In this document: piece after piece, positions 17,394 through 25,800 of the stretch
How positions within the stretch are numbered: the first letter of the stretch is position 1
How the letters are laid out: each line of letters starts with the position of its first letter
Assembly: GCA_964344055.1 (NCBI GenBank)
Contig: CAYFLT010000059.1
Location: 1-31,535, forward strand
Source of the DNA: OFTM10 sp964344055
GTDB taxonomy: Bacteria; Actinomycetota; Acidimicrobiia; Acidimicrobiales; Aldehydirespiratoraceae
Reading direction: 5' to 3'
DNA length: 31,535 nt
Made by a program: the position numbers and the translations under genes
The notes under the pieces: generated by a model
Told to the model about the DNA's origin: nothing
The model's database searches: none
The model's input: only the letters and a program-made list of their open reading frames with translations

Positions 17394-17602
17394 GCTGCTC
17401 AGACAACTCCTCCGATTCACTGATGTCAAGAGAAAATGTCGAGATTCTGAGAAGTTTCGGGAATCTGTGGAAATTTCGGAGTATTGCTTGAACTCGCTCG
17501 GCATTTCGTGTTACTCGGTGGATGGCGCCTATCGTTGAGGCGAGACGGCGCACCAATTCTCCCGCCACGCAACCTCCGAGAGCGGACCCTGAGAGTGAGA
17601 CG
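17394..17602. promoter_or_regulatory. divergent control region between dmpK and the GntR gene
   Basis: About 200 bases, clearly more AT-rich than the flanks between 17420 and 17515, so it should hold both divergent promoters. On the minus strand a perfect TTGACA (17429-17424) is followed after 17 bases by TTGTCT, a weak -10. On the plus strand TTGAAC (17488-17493) is followed after 17 bases by TTACTC, also weak. It contains the dyad at 17442-17466, a perfect GAAATTTC palindrome (17470-17477) and two TTTCGG units 19 bases apart (17455, 17474). Promoter calls are weak; the control role is inferred from position. Confidence 0.6.
17439..17466. promoter_or_regulatory. candidate operator dyad with shared TCGAGATTCTG box
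   Basis: AGATTC (17442-17447) and GAATCT (17461-17466) form an inverted repeat around a spacer that itself holds GAA-gt-TTC, giving a nearly symmetric 25-base site. Its left end overlaps TCGAGATTCTG (17439-17449), which recurs exactly at 18370-18380 before the substrate-binding protein gene. A likely ligand is the GntR regulator encoded next door; this is inference. Confidence 0.4.
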
Positions 17603-18292
17603 ATGAGCGACAACGGCAGCCCCCGCACCCGAGTGGAGATGACGTTCACGGCCCTGCGTGACGACATCGTCAACGGGGAGCTCGAGCCGGGGTCGCGTCT
17701 TGCGGTCGAACACCTGCGCAAGCGTTACGGCGTGGGGTCGTCCACCATCCGCGAGGCCCTCTCGTTGCTGATCGCCGACGCCCTCGTCACCGCCGAGGGC
17801 CAGCGCGGCTTCACCGTGAAGCCCATGTCGTCGGAGGATCTCCGCGACATCAGCAACATCCGGGTGCTGCTCGAAACCCGAGCGCTGGCCGAGTCGATCG
17901 AGAACGGCGACGACGACTGGGAGGCCGGCATCGTGGCCGCCTTTCATCGCCTGTCCAAGGCCCAGGAACGCCTCGACGCCAAGGAAGAGGGTGCGGCGGC
18001 CGAGTGGGAGAACCGCAACCGCGAGTTCCACGACGCCCTGAACGCTCGCAGCGAGTCCCAGTGGATCCGCTACATGCTCGACATGTTGCATCACCACTCC
18101 GAGCGCTACCGCCGCCGGGCACTCGCCGACACGTCCGTGCCGCGCGACGTCCACGCCGAACACACCGCCCTGATGGAGGCCACCCTGGCTCGAGACGTCG
18201 ATACGGCGTGCCAGGTGGTGACCGATCACATCCAGCGCACCAGCGCGGTGATCCAGTCGCTCACCGAGGAAGAGCTCGCCGACGCAGGCTGA
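17603..18292 (+). CDS. GntR-family (FCD) transcriptional regulator
   Basis: A 229-residue regulator with an N-terminal winged helix-turn-helix (FTALRDDIVNGELEPGSRL, then VEHLRKRYGVGSSTIREAL and GFTVKPMS) and an all-helical C-terminal FCD ligand domain with His-rich positions (NREFHDAL, MLHHHSERYRR, VHAEHTALMEA, VTDHIQRTS) like the metal-binding residues of this group. ATG 17603 is preferred because the HTH starts soon after; an ATG at 17522 would add 27 residues of low conservation. Family members usually repress nearby catabolic genes until an acid metabolite binds. No DmpR-type activator is present here, so this is the obvious candidate controller of both operons. Confidence 0.9.
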   Translation: MSDNGSPRTRVEMTFTALRDDIVNGELEPGSRLAVEHLRKRYGVGSSTIREALSLLIADALVTAEGQRGFTVKPMSSEDLRDISNIRVLLETRALAESIENGDDDWEAGIVAAFHRLSKAQERLDAKEEGAAAEWENRNREFHDALNARSESQWIRYMLDMLHHHSERYRRRALADTSVPRDVHAEHTALMEATLARDVDTACQVVTDHIQRTSAVIQSLTEEELADAG

Positions 18293-18488
18293 GGGGAGCT
18301 CCCGGTTCGAGTGGTGCACGCTCTCTGTTTCGGCGCGCTCTTCCCAAGAAACGACTTCTTGACGAATTATCGAGATTCTGTTTGACTCCCAGAACCTTGA
18401 AAGAAGTCTCCGAGAACTCTCCCGGATCTCGGTTGGCAACAACCAACGGCGATCCGTCGTGATCGCACTCCCTGGGAGGGGAAGACAC
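18293..18488 (+). promoter_or_regulatory. intergenic control region before the substrate-binding protein gene
   Basis: About 196 bases without a gene, with an AT-richer patch at 18340-18410. It contains the dyad CAAGAA-acgac-TTCTTG (18345-18361), the shared box TCGAGATTCTG (18370-18380), CCGAGA/TCTCGG (18410-18415 and 18427-18432) and GTTGG/CCAAC (18432-18447). No clear -10/-35 pair was recognised. It ends in a strong ribosome site GGGAGGGG (18474-18481), seven bases before the GTG at 18489. Likely a separate promoter or attenuating leader for the transport and lower-pathway genes. Confidence 0.5.
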
Positions 18489-19874
18489 GTGAAACTCCAT
18501 CTGCGACTCCTGGCACTCCTGGCCGTGTTCGCCCTGATCGTCTCCGCTTGCGGCGACGATGGGGACTCGAGCGCCGACAGCAGTGACGACACCTCGTCCG
18601 ACGATTCCTCCGGCGATGACTCGTCCGGCGACGACTCTTCCGGTGACGACTCCGGGTCCGACGACACCGACGACGGCGACTCCTCCGGAGACGACGCTGC
18701 AGCCGGCGGCGATGCCGGCTGTGGTCTCGGCAACGGCCAGGAGGCAACGGGCGAGCCGATCAAGGTCGGTGCGGTGGTCGGTGAAACCGGTCCGGCCGAC
18801 TTCAGCTCCGCAGCCAAGGCCGCGGCAGCCTTCTTCGCCTGTGTGAACGCCAACGGCGGCATCAACGGGCGGCCGATCGACTACAAGGTCGAGGACGACC
18901 AATGGGACCCTGCGGTGGCCACCACCGTCGCCCGCGGCCTGGTCGAGGACGACGGCGTCGTCGCCATGATCGGCAGCACCAGCTTCGTCGAGTGCGCCGC
19001 CAACGCCGACTACTACGAAGAGCAGAATGTCCTCGTCATCGCCGGCGTGGGTGTGCCCCGCGAGTGCTTCCACAGCCGCAACATCTCGCCCACCAACCAG
19101 GGCCCGCGCCTCAGCGGCATCGGTGCCGCTCAGTGGGCGGTCGAGCAGGGCGCCGAGTCGCTCGCTTGTGTGAGCAACGTCATCCCCAACTTCGGTGCTT
19201 GGGTCTGTGAGGGCATCACCGCCTACGGCGACAGCGTCGGCGTGCCCGTCGAGTCCTTCAACGGTGCGCCCGACCTCAGCGACGCCGAGACCATCGTGTT
19301 GCAGGCCATGGAGGCCGACACCGACGCGGTGGTGGTCGTCGAACCCGGACCCGGTGTGGTCGGCTACATCAACATCGCCGCCGCCCAGGGCGACGAGACT
19401 CCGTGGTACGGGCCGACCTCGTCGTACGAACTGTCGGTGCCGGCTGCGGTCGATCAGCGCTGGGTCGACGAGAACTTCGCCATGCAGATCGAGCTCGTCG
19501 AGCTCGACAGCACCGGCCCCCACAACACCCTGTGGGGTGAGGTGATGGACGCCTACGGCAACGAGTCCGACCCGCGCGACTCGTTCTCGCAGGCCGGGCT
19601 CCTCGCGGCGATGATCTTCGTCGATGCGCTGCTTGGGCTCGATCCCGACGCCATCGACCGCGACACCGTCACCGACGCCCTGCGGGCCGTCGAGGGCTTC
19701 GAGACCGACCTCATGTGTGGCGACTGGTACTTCGGTGACGGCGACCGCCACCAGGCCAACCACGCGGGCCGGATCGTGCAGATCGTGCCCGACGGCATCG
19801 GCTTCGAGACGATCAAGGACTGCCACGAGGTCCTCGATCCGGAGCTCGCCGACATCCTCGCCGCCGAAGGGTGA
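18489..19874 (+). CDS. Liv-type ABC transporter substrate-binding lipoprotein
   Basis: Extracytoplasmic receptor for a HAAT/Liv-type importer, 461 residues. The GTG at 18489 is chosen for its ribosome site and because the signal sequence starts there: KLHLRLLALLAVFALIV, then lipobox VSAC with Cys21 as the lipidated residue. Residues 22-77 form an extremely acidic Ser/Asp/Gly linker with three exact SSGDD units (see the tandem repeat). The type I periplasmic-binding fold follows from IKVGAVVGETGPADF, with NGGINGRPIDYKVEDDQWDP typical of LivJ/LivK relatives. It is the only receptor in the window and the likely partner of LivHMGF at 6404-9775. Ligand unknown; an aromatic or aromatic acid is inferred from context. 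Confidence 0.92.
   Translation: MKLHLRLLALLAVFALIVSACGDDGDSSADSSDDTSSDDSSGDDSSGDDSSGDDSGSDDTDDGDSSGDDAAAGGDAGCGLGNGQEATGEPIKVGAVVGETGPADFSSAAKAAAAFFACVNANGGINGRPIDYKVEDDQWDPAVATTVARGLVEDDGVVAMIGSTSFVECAANADYYEEQNVLVIAGVGVPRECFHSRNISPTNQGPRLSGIGAAQWAVEQGAESLACVSNVIPNFGAWVCEGITAYGDSVGVPVESFNGAPDLSDAETIVLQAMEADTDAVVVVEPGPGVVGYINIAAAQGDETPWYGPTSSYELSVPAAVDQRWVDENFAMQIELVELDSTGPHNTLWGEVMDAYGNESDPRDSFSQAGLLAAMIFVDALLGLDPDAIDRDTVTDALRAVEGFETDLMCGDWYFGDGDRHQANHAGRIVQIVPDGIGFETIKDCHEVLDPELADILAAEG
18606..18650 (+). repeat. three tandem 15-bp units coding SSGDD
   Basis: Units 18606-18620, 18621-18635 and 18636-18650 follow TCN-TCC-GGY-GAY-GAC and differ only at third codon positions. They lie in the linker after the lipidated cysteine, in frame. 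Such units can change copy number by slippage without breaking the gene. Confidence 0.85.
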
Positions 19875-19928
19875 GCTGACCTACGGCCATTCTCGGCCGC
19901 ATCGAGAGAATCTGAACAGGAGAACACC

Positions 19929-20708
19929 ATGACCGGAATCGACCACGCGGAATGGGCCGCCTACCTCCAGGCCGCCGTCGACGAGCGCCGTGAGGTGATC
20001 GGCATCGAGAAGCAGGTCGACGCCCTGCCCCTCGACGACGCCTACGCCATCCAGGCCGCCCTGCTCGAGCTCAAGCTCAGCCGGGGGGACGAGGTCGTCG
20101 GCGCCAAGCTCGGGCTCACCTCGGTGGCCAAGCAGGAGCAGATGAACGTCAGCGATCCCTGCTACGGCTGGGTCCTGAAGTCGAGTGTCCTCGACGGCGA
20201 GGACGTCCGACTCGACGAGTTGATCCATCCGCGGGTCGAACCGGAATTGGTCTTCATCCTCGGCGAGGACCTCGCCGGCCCCGGCGTGACCGCCGATGAC
20301 GTGCTCGATGCCACAGCCACGGTGGTCGGTGGCATCGAGGTCATCGACTCCCGCTACGAGGCGTTCTCCTTCACCCTCCCCGACGTGGTGGCGGACAACA
20401 CGTCCGCCGCCCGGGTGGCGGTGGGCAGCGACGGCGTCGGCCCCCGCGACGCCGACCTGCTCACCCTCGGGTGCCTCTTCGAGGTCGACGGCCAGATCAC
20501 CGGTACCGCCACGGGCGCCGCTCTGCTCGACGATCCCGCCGGCTGCGTCGCCATGCTGGCGAACCACCTCGGCAAGCACGGCCAGAAGCTCGAGGCCGGC
20601 TGGATCATCCCGGCCGGTGCACCCACCGACGCCCGCCCGCTCGGCCCGGGCTCGGTTGCCCACGCCCGCTACTCTCACCTCGGAACCGTCACCGTCCGGG
20701 GGGTTTGA
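19929..20708 (+). CDS. dmpH: 4-oxalocrotonate decarboxylase
   Basis: Mg-dependent decarboxylase, 259 residues, that converts the keto form of 4-oxalocrotonate to 2-oxopent-4-enoate. It matches XylI/DmpH rather than the hydratase branch: DAYAIQAALLELKLSRGDEV, VGAKLGLTSVAKQEQMNV, the metal block HPRVEPELVFIL, and IEVIDSRYEAFSF with VVADNTSAARV. Ribosome site AGGAGA lies six bases before the ATG. Just upstream (19901-19914) is ATCGAGAGAATCTG, similar to the shared box. The tautomerase gene follows after four bases and the hydratase after that, so these three successive steps are encoded together. Confidence 0.9.
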   Translation: MTGIDHAEWAAYLQAAVDERREVIGIEKQVDALPLDDAYAIQAALLELKLSRGDEVVGAKLGLTSVAKQEQMNVSDPCYGWVLKSSVLDGEDVRLDELIHPRVEPELVFILGEDLAGPGVTADDVLDATATVVGGIEVIDSRYEAFSFTLPDVVADNTSAARVAVGSDGVGPRDADLLTLGCLFEVDGQITGTATGAALLDDPAGCVAMLANHLGKHGQKLEAGWIIPAGAPTDARPLGPGSVAHARYSHLGTVTVRGV

Positions 20709-20712
20709 AGCC

Positions 20713-20934
20713 GTGCCGCTCATCAACGTCACACTCGGCTCGGGGCGGACGGGCGAGCAGAAGAAGGCGCTCATGAGTGCCTTGACCGAGGCGGCGGTCG
20801 AGTCGATCGGTGCACCCCGAGACTCCATTCGGGTGTGGATCAACGAGGTCGACCCCGCCACCGAGTACATGGCCGCCGGGGAGACGCTGGCCGACAAGCA
20901 GGCCCGATTGGCCCGAGAGAAGACAGGAAGCTGA
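20713..20934 (+). CDS. dmpI: 4-oxalocrotonate tautomerase
   Basis: A very small enzyme (73 residues with the initiator) that ketonises the enol form of 4-oxalocrotonate before decarboxylation. After removal of the start residue the protein begins PLINVTLGSGRTGEQKKALM. The catalytic Pro1, Arg11 (GSGR) and Arg39 (DSIRVWINEV) of the family all fall at the exact known positions. The usual Phe50 region reads PATEYMAAGE. Start is GTG at 20713, four bases after dmpH; the stop is one base before the dmpE start. The exact placement of three catalytic residues makes this firm despite the size. Confidence 0.93.
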   Translation: MPLINVTLGSGRTGEQKKALMSALTEAAVESIGAPRDSIRVWINEVDPATEYMAAGETLADKQARLAREKTGS

Positions 20935-20935
20935 C

Positions 20936-21727
20936 ATGGTCGCCCAGGAACTCATCGACGAAGCGGCGGCCCAGCTGCGTAAGGCGGCTGAGGCCGGCGA
21001 GCCGTGCAGCCCGGTCCGCGACGTGGTCGGCACCGCCACCGATGTCGACGTTGGTTACGCCATCCAGGACGTCAACACTCAGCTCGCCATCGCGGGCGGG
21101 CGCCGGGTGTCCGGTCGCAAGATCGGCATCACCTCTCCGGCGGTGATGGAGCAGATCGGCGTCGACCAGCCCGACTTCGGCACCCTCTTCGTCGACATGG
21201 AGTTCGGCGACGGAGTACCGATCCCGGCCGACCGGTTGCTCCAGCCGCGCGCGGAGGCCGAGGTGGCGCTCGTACTCGAGCACGACCTCGACAAGGGCGA
21301 ACACGGCTTCGCCGACATCATCTCCGCCACCGCCTACGTCCTCCCGTCGATCGAAGTGGTCGACAGCCGGGTGGCCGACTGGAACATCACCATCGTCGAC
21401 ACCGTGGCCGACAACGCCAGTTGCGGGCTCTACGTGGTGGGTGGCCGACCGGTACCGCTCGACCGGGTGGATCTCCGGACCATCCCGATGTCGATGTCGA
21501 TCAACGGCGAAGAGGTGTCCACCGGAGGTGGGGCGGCGTGCCTCGGCCACCCGCTGAACGCCGCCCGGTGGCTGGCCGACGTCATGTGCGAACGCGGTAC
21601 GCCACTGCGGGCCGGCGACGTGGTGATGACCGGCGCGCTCGGCCCGATGCGGCCGATGGAGGCGGGCGACACCCTCACCGCCACCTTCGGCGACCTCGGC
21701 ACGGTCACCACCAGCATCGAGCCATGA
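20936..21727 (+). CDS. dmpE: 2-oxopent-4-enoate hydratase
   Basis: Adds water to 2-oxopent-4-enoate to give 4-hydroxy-2-oxovalerate, the aldolase substrate. At 263 residues it has the hydratase-type blocks SGRKIGITSPAVMEQIGVDQ, PDFGTLFVDM, LQPRAEAEVALVLE, SIEVVDSRVADWNI, DTVADNASCGLYVVG, CLGHPLNAARWLA and TGALGPM. It is the best hydratase match of the three superfamily members in the window. ATG 20936 follows the tautomerase stop directly. The decarboxylase and hydratase form a complex in characterised pathways, which fits the adjacent genes. Confidence 0.92.
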   Translation: MVAQELIDEAAAQLRKAAEAGEPCSPVRDVVGTATDVDVGYAIQDVNTQLAIAGGRRVSGRKIGITSPAVMEQIGVDQPDFGTLFVDMEFGDGVPIPADRLLQPRAEAEVALVLEHDLDKGEHGFADIISATAYVLPSIEVVDSRVADWNITIVDTVADNASCGLYVVGGRPVPLDRVDLRTIPMSMSINGEEVSTGGGAACLGHPLNAARWLADVMCERGTPLRAGDVVMTGALGPMRPMEAGDTLTATFGDLGTVTTSIEP

Positions 21728-21761
21728 GCCGCACGGCGCGAAGCCCGAAGGCGAAGCAGCA

Positions 21762-22190
21762 ATGACGCCGAGCTTCGTCGACACACCCCGACTCACGCTC
21801 GCCGGTGCCCAGCGGGCCCTGTCGGCTGCGATCGAGACCGCCGAAGCACTCGGCTGTTCGGTGGTGATCACCGTGGTCGACCCGGCGGGCGATCCGATCA
21901 CGATGGTTCGCATGGACGGCGCGCCCCTCTTCTCGGTCACGGTGGCGGCGAAGAAGGGCTGGACGGCAGCTGCGTCGGGGGCCCGGGGAAGCGATCTCCG
22001 CGAGGCCTTCAACGCCGACCCGACCCTGCTCCACGCACTCGCACCGAAGGTCGACGAACTCATGGCGGTCGGTGGCGCCACTCCGATCCAGGTCGAAGGT
22101 GCCACGGCGGGGGCGGTCGCGGTGTCCGGCGCCACCGAGGAGCAGGACCAGCGGATCGCCGACGCCGGCGCAGCCGCGCTCGTCGACTGA
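21762..22190 (+). CDS. HbpS/GlcG-family (DUF336) protein
   Basis: A 142-residue cytoplasmic protein (no signal peptide) of the GlcG/HbpS family, which includes haem-binding and cobalamin- or flavin-associated proteins as well as many of unknown role next to catabolic genes. Visible family blocks are VVITVVDPAGDPITMVRMDG, VTVAAKKGWTAAASG and GGATPIQVEG, followed by a Gly/Ala-rich turn and EEQDQRIADAGAAAL. No enzymatic residues can be assigned. It lies 34 bases after dmpE in the same direction. Possible roles are handling a haem or radical by-product, or sensing; this is only a guess from context. Confidence 0.82.
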   Translation: MTPSFVDTPRLTLAGAQRALSAAIETAEALGCSVVITVVDPAGDPITMVRMDGAPLFSVTVAAKKGWTAAASGARGSDLREAFNADPTLLHALAPKVDELMAVGGATPIQVEGATAGAVAVSGATEEQDQRIADAGAAALVD

Positions 22191-22237
22191 CCGCCGGACC
22201 GCAGAACAGACAGAACGTCCCAGAACGGAGGACACCC

Positions 22238-22843
22238 ATGTCCCGAATGACGCCCCTGCCCATCGAGGACTGCCCCGACCCCGAGCTGCGGGTCACCCTC
22301 GAGCACTTCGTCAACACCCTCGGCTTCGTGCCCAACAGCCTGCTCACCATGCAGCGGGTGCCGGCCATCGCGATGGCGGTCGTCCAGATGAACAAGGCGG
22401 TCTTCGGCCCCGACGGGCAGGTCGACCTCGGCCTGAAGCGGCTGATCGCCCACATGGCCTCGTTCGCCTCCGGCTGCCAGTACTGCAAGGCCCACACCAC
22501 GGTCAGCGCCACCCGCCACGGCATCGACGAACAGAAGATGGCGGCGATCTACGAGTACCGCACCAGCCCCCTCTTCTCCGACGCGGAGCGGGTGGCGCTC
22601 GAGTATGCGCTCGCCGCGGCGTCGGTACCGAATGCAGTCACCGACGATCTGTACGCCGAGCTCGCGGGCCACTGGAGCGAGGAGCAGATCGTGGAGATTC
22701 TGGGCGTGGTATGCATGTTCGGCGTGTTCAACCGTTGGAACGACTCCATGGCCACCCCCCTCGAAGAGGAACCGATCACCGCGGCCGGCGCCCTTCTCGG
22801 TGACAAGGGCTGGGAGATCGGCAAGCACGCGTCGGGGGGCTGA
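22238..22843 (+). CDS. carboxymuconolactone-decarboxylase-family (AhpD-like) CXXC protein
   Basis: A 201-residue all-helical protein of the CMD/AhpD group. The redox motif is SGCQYCKAH with Cys80, Cys83 and His86, the CXXCXXH pattern of AhpD-like peroxidase-associated proteins; real carboxymuconolactone decarboxylases of the ortho pathway lack this CXXC, so decarboxylase activity is unlikely. A good ribosome site (GGAGG, six bases before the ATG) is present. The pyruvate carboxylase gene follows after four bases. In this operon it could protect oxygen-sensitive iron enzymes such as catechol 2,3-dioxygenase from peroxide; that is inference. Confidence 0.85.
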   Translation: MSRMTPLPIEDCPDPELRVTLEHFVNTLGFVPNSLLTMQRVPAIAMAVVQMNKAVFGPDGQVDLGLKRLIAHMASFASGCQYCKAHTTVSATRHGIDEQKMAAIYEYRTSPLFSDAERVALEYALAAASVPNAVTDDLYAELAGHWSEEQIVEILGVVCMFGVFNRWNDSMATPLEEEPITAAGALLGDKGWEIGKHASGG

Positions 22844-22847
22844 ACCG

Positions 22848-25800
22848 ATGGACGCGCCGCCGTTCGGCAAGCTCCTCGTCGCCAACCGGGGCGAGATCGC
22901 CATCCGCGCCTTCCGCGCGGCCACCCAGCTCGGGATCCGCACGGTCGCCATCCACACCTACGAGGACCGCAACAGCCTCCATCGCCTGAAGGCCGACGAG
23001 GCCTACGAGATCGGGGAGCGCGGGCACCCGGTACGGGCGTACCTCGACATCGACGCGATCGTCGAAGCGGCGAGGCGAGCCGATGCCGACGCGGTCTACC
23101 CCGGCTACGGGTTCCTCTCCGAGAGCCCGGATCTCGCCGAGGCGTGTGCCGAGGCCGGGCTGATCTTCGTCGGCCCGTCGGCCGATGTCCTCACCCTCAC
23201 CGGCAACAAGATGCGAGCCCGGGCGTCGGCCGAGGCCGCCGGGTTGCCCGTGCTGCGCCAGTCGCCGTCGCTCACCGACGCCGACGAGGCGCTCGCCCAC
23301 GCCGAGGAGATCGGCTACCCGATCTTCGTCAAGGCGGCGGCGGGCGGCGGCGGACGTGGGCTCCGCCGGGTCGATCGGCCGGCTGATCTTCCCGACGCGC
23401 TCGCCTCCGCGGTCCGGGAGGCGGAGTCCGCCTTCGGCGACCCCACCGTCTTTCTCGAGGAGGCCGTCACCGACGTCCGCCACATCGAGGTGCAGGTGCT
23501 GGCGGATGCCGGGGGTGAGGTCGTCCACCTGTACGAACGTGACTGCTCGATGCAGCGGCGGTTCCAGAAGGTGGTGGAGATCGCGCCGGCCCCGAACCTC
23601 GACCCCGAGCTGCGCGACCGGATCTGCGCCGACGCGGTCGCGTACGCCCGCTCGATCGACTACCGCAATGCCGGCACCGTCGAGTTCCTCGTCGGCGGCA
23701 CCGGTCGCCACGTGTTCATCGAGATGAACCCGCGCATCCAGGTCGAGCACACCGTCACCGAGGAGATCACCGACATCGATCTGGTCGAGTCGCAGCTCCG
23801 CATCGCCAGCGGAGCCGGGTTCGACGAGCTCGGCATCAGCCAAGACACCATCAGCCCTCGCGGGTTCGCCCTGCAGTGTCGGATCACCGCCGAGAACCCG
23901 GCCAATGACTTCCGCCCCGACACCGGCCGCATCGTCGCCTACCGTCAGCCCGGCGGGGCCGGAATCCGTCTCGACGGCGGCACCGGCTACGTCGGTGCCG
24001 AGGTGTCGCCCTACTTCGATTCGCTCATCGTGAAGCTGAGCTGTCGAGGACAGGACTTCCCGACGGCGCTGCGCCGGGCCGAGCGGGCCCTGGCGGAGTT
24101 CCGGGTGCGGGGGGTCGAGACCAACATCGCCTTCCTGCAGGCAGTGCTGGCCGACGACGACTTCCGTGATGGCTCGGTCACCACCAACTTCATCGACGAG
24201 CGTCCTCATCTCACCGCTGCGTCAGTCGGCGCGGACCGGGCCACTCGCCTGCTCCGGTACCTGGCCGACGTCACGGTGAACCGACCGAACGGCTCGCCGC
24301 CCCTCCTCGTCGATCCGGGGACCAAGCTGCCGCCCCGACCCGAGCACGAGCCGGTGGCCGGGTCCAAGCAGCGCCTGGACGAGCTCGGCCCGGCGGGGTT
24401 CGCCTCCGCGTTGCGCCAGAGCGACGACATCGCGGTCACCGACACCACCCTTCGCGACGCCCACCAGTCGATCCTCGCCACCCGGGTGCGGTCCTTCGAC
24501 CTCGTGGCTGGTGCCCGCCATCTCGCCCACTCCCTGCCGAACCTGCTGAGCCTCGAGTGCTGGGGCGGGGCCACCTACGACGTCGCCCTCCGTTTCCTCC
24601 ACGAGGACCCGTGGGATCGGCTGGCCCGGATCCGGGAGGCGGCCCCGAACCTGCTGTTGCAGATGCTGCTCCGGGGCCGCAACACGGTCGGCTACTCGCC
24701 GTACCCCGACGTCGTGTGCCGCCGCTTCGTGCACGAGGCCGCCGAGACCGGCATCGACCTCTTCCGGATCTTCGACGCGCTCAACGACATCGAGCAGATG
24801 CGTCCGGCCATCGAGGCCACCCTGGAGACGGGCGCCATCGCGGAGGGCACCCTCTGCTACTCAGGCGACCTCTCCGACCCGGCCGAGACCCTCTACGACC
24901 TCGACTACTACCTCCGCATCGCCGAGCAACTCGTCGAAGCCGGTGTCCACGTCCTTTGTGTGAAGGACATGGCCGGGCTGCTCCGGGCGCCGGCCGCCCG
25001 GACCCTCATCACGGCCTTGCGCGAGCGATTCGACACGCCGGTCCACCTCCACACCCACGACACTTCCGGTGGCCAGCTCGCCACCTACCTCGCGGCCATC
25101 GGGGCGGGTGTCGACGCCGTCGACGCGGCTGCACCGCCACTGTCGGGGATGACGAGCCAACCATCGATCGGGGCGCTGATCGCGGCCACCGACCACAGCG
25201 AACGGTCGACCGGACTCGACCTGGAGGCGGTCGGCGATCTGGAGCCGTACTGGGAAGCCGTCCGCAACCTCTATTCACCGTTCGAAGCGGGGCTTCGCGC
25301 CCCGACCGGCACCGTCTACCGCCACGAGATCCCGGGTGGGCAGCTGAGCAACCTGCGACAGCAGGCGATCGCGCTCGGGCTCGGCGATCGATTCGAGGAC
25401 GTCGAGCGGCTCTACGCCGCCTGCGACCGCATCCTCGGCCGGCCGATCAAGGTCACGCCGAGCTCGAAGGTGGTGGGCGACCTCGCCCTCCACCTGGTGG
25501 CGTCCGGCGTCACCCCCGAACAGCTGGAGTCCGACCCGCGCAGCGTCGACCTCCCCGACAGCGTCGTCGCCTTCCTCCGCGGTGAGCTCGGTACCCCCGA
25601 GGCCGGGTTCCCCGAACCGTTCCGCACCGCCGCGCTCGAGGGCCGTCCGGAGGCGGCGCCCGCCGCGAAGCTGTCCGACGACGACCGCGCCGCTCTCGAT
25701 GGCGCCGAGGTCCGCCACACGCTGAACCGGCTGCTGTTCCCTGCTCCGGCGAAATCACAGCGGGAGATGGCGGGCCGCTTCGGCGACCTCTCGGTGCTCC

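Noticed and set aside
17089..17721. N-terminal extension of dmpL up to 17721
   Set aside because: It runs through the dmpK gene and the promoter region in another frame; the ATGA overlap at 17088 and the ribosome site support the shorter start.
18606..18650. CRISPR-like or regulatory direct repeats
   Set aside because: The 15-bp units are contiguous, in frame and encode SSGDD; there are no spacers.
17426..19826. Long minus-strand open frames opposite the regulator and receptor genes
   Set aside because: They are shadows; the acidic-linker repeats simply read as Ser/Pro/Glu-rich sequence on the other strand.
22238..22843. 4-carboxymuconolactone decarboxylase of the ortho pathway
   Set aside because: The CXXCXXH motif places it with AhpD-like proteins, and no other ortho-pathway gene is present.
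20840..22957. 705-codon open frame on the minus strand
   Set aside because: Antisense to dmpE, the HbpS-like and the CMD-like genes, all of which have family motifs and ribosome sites.
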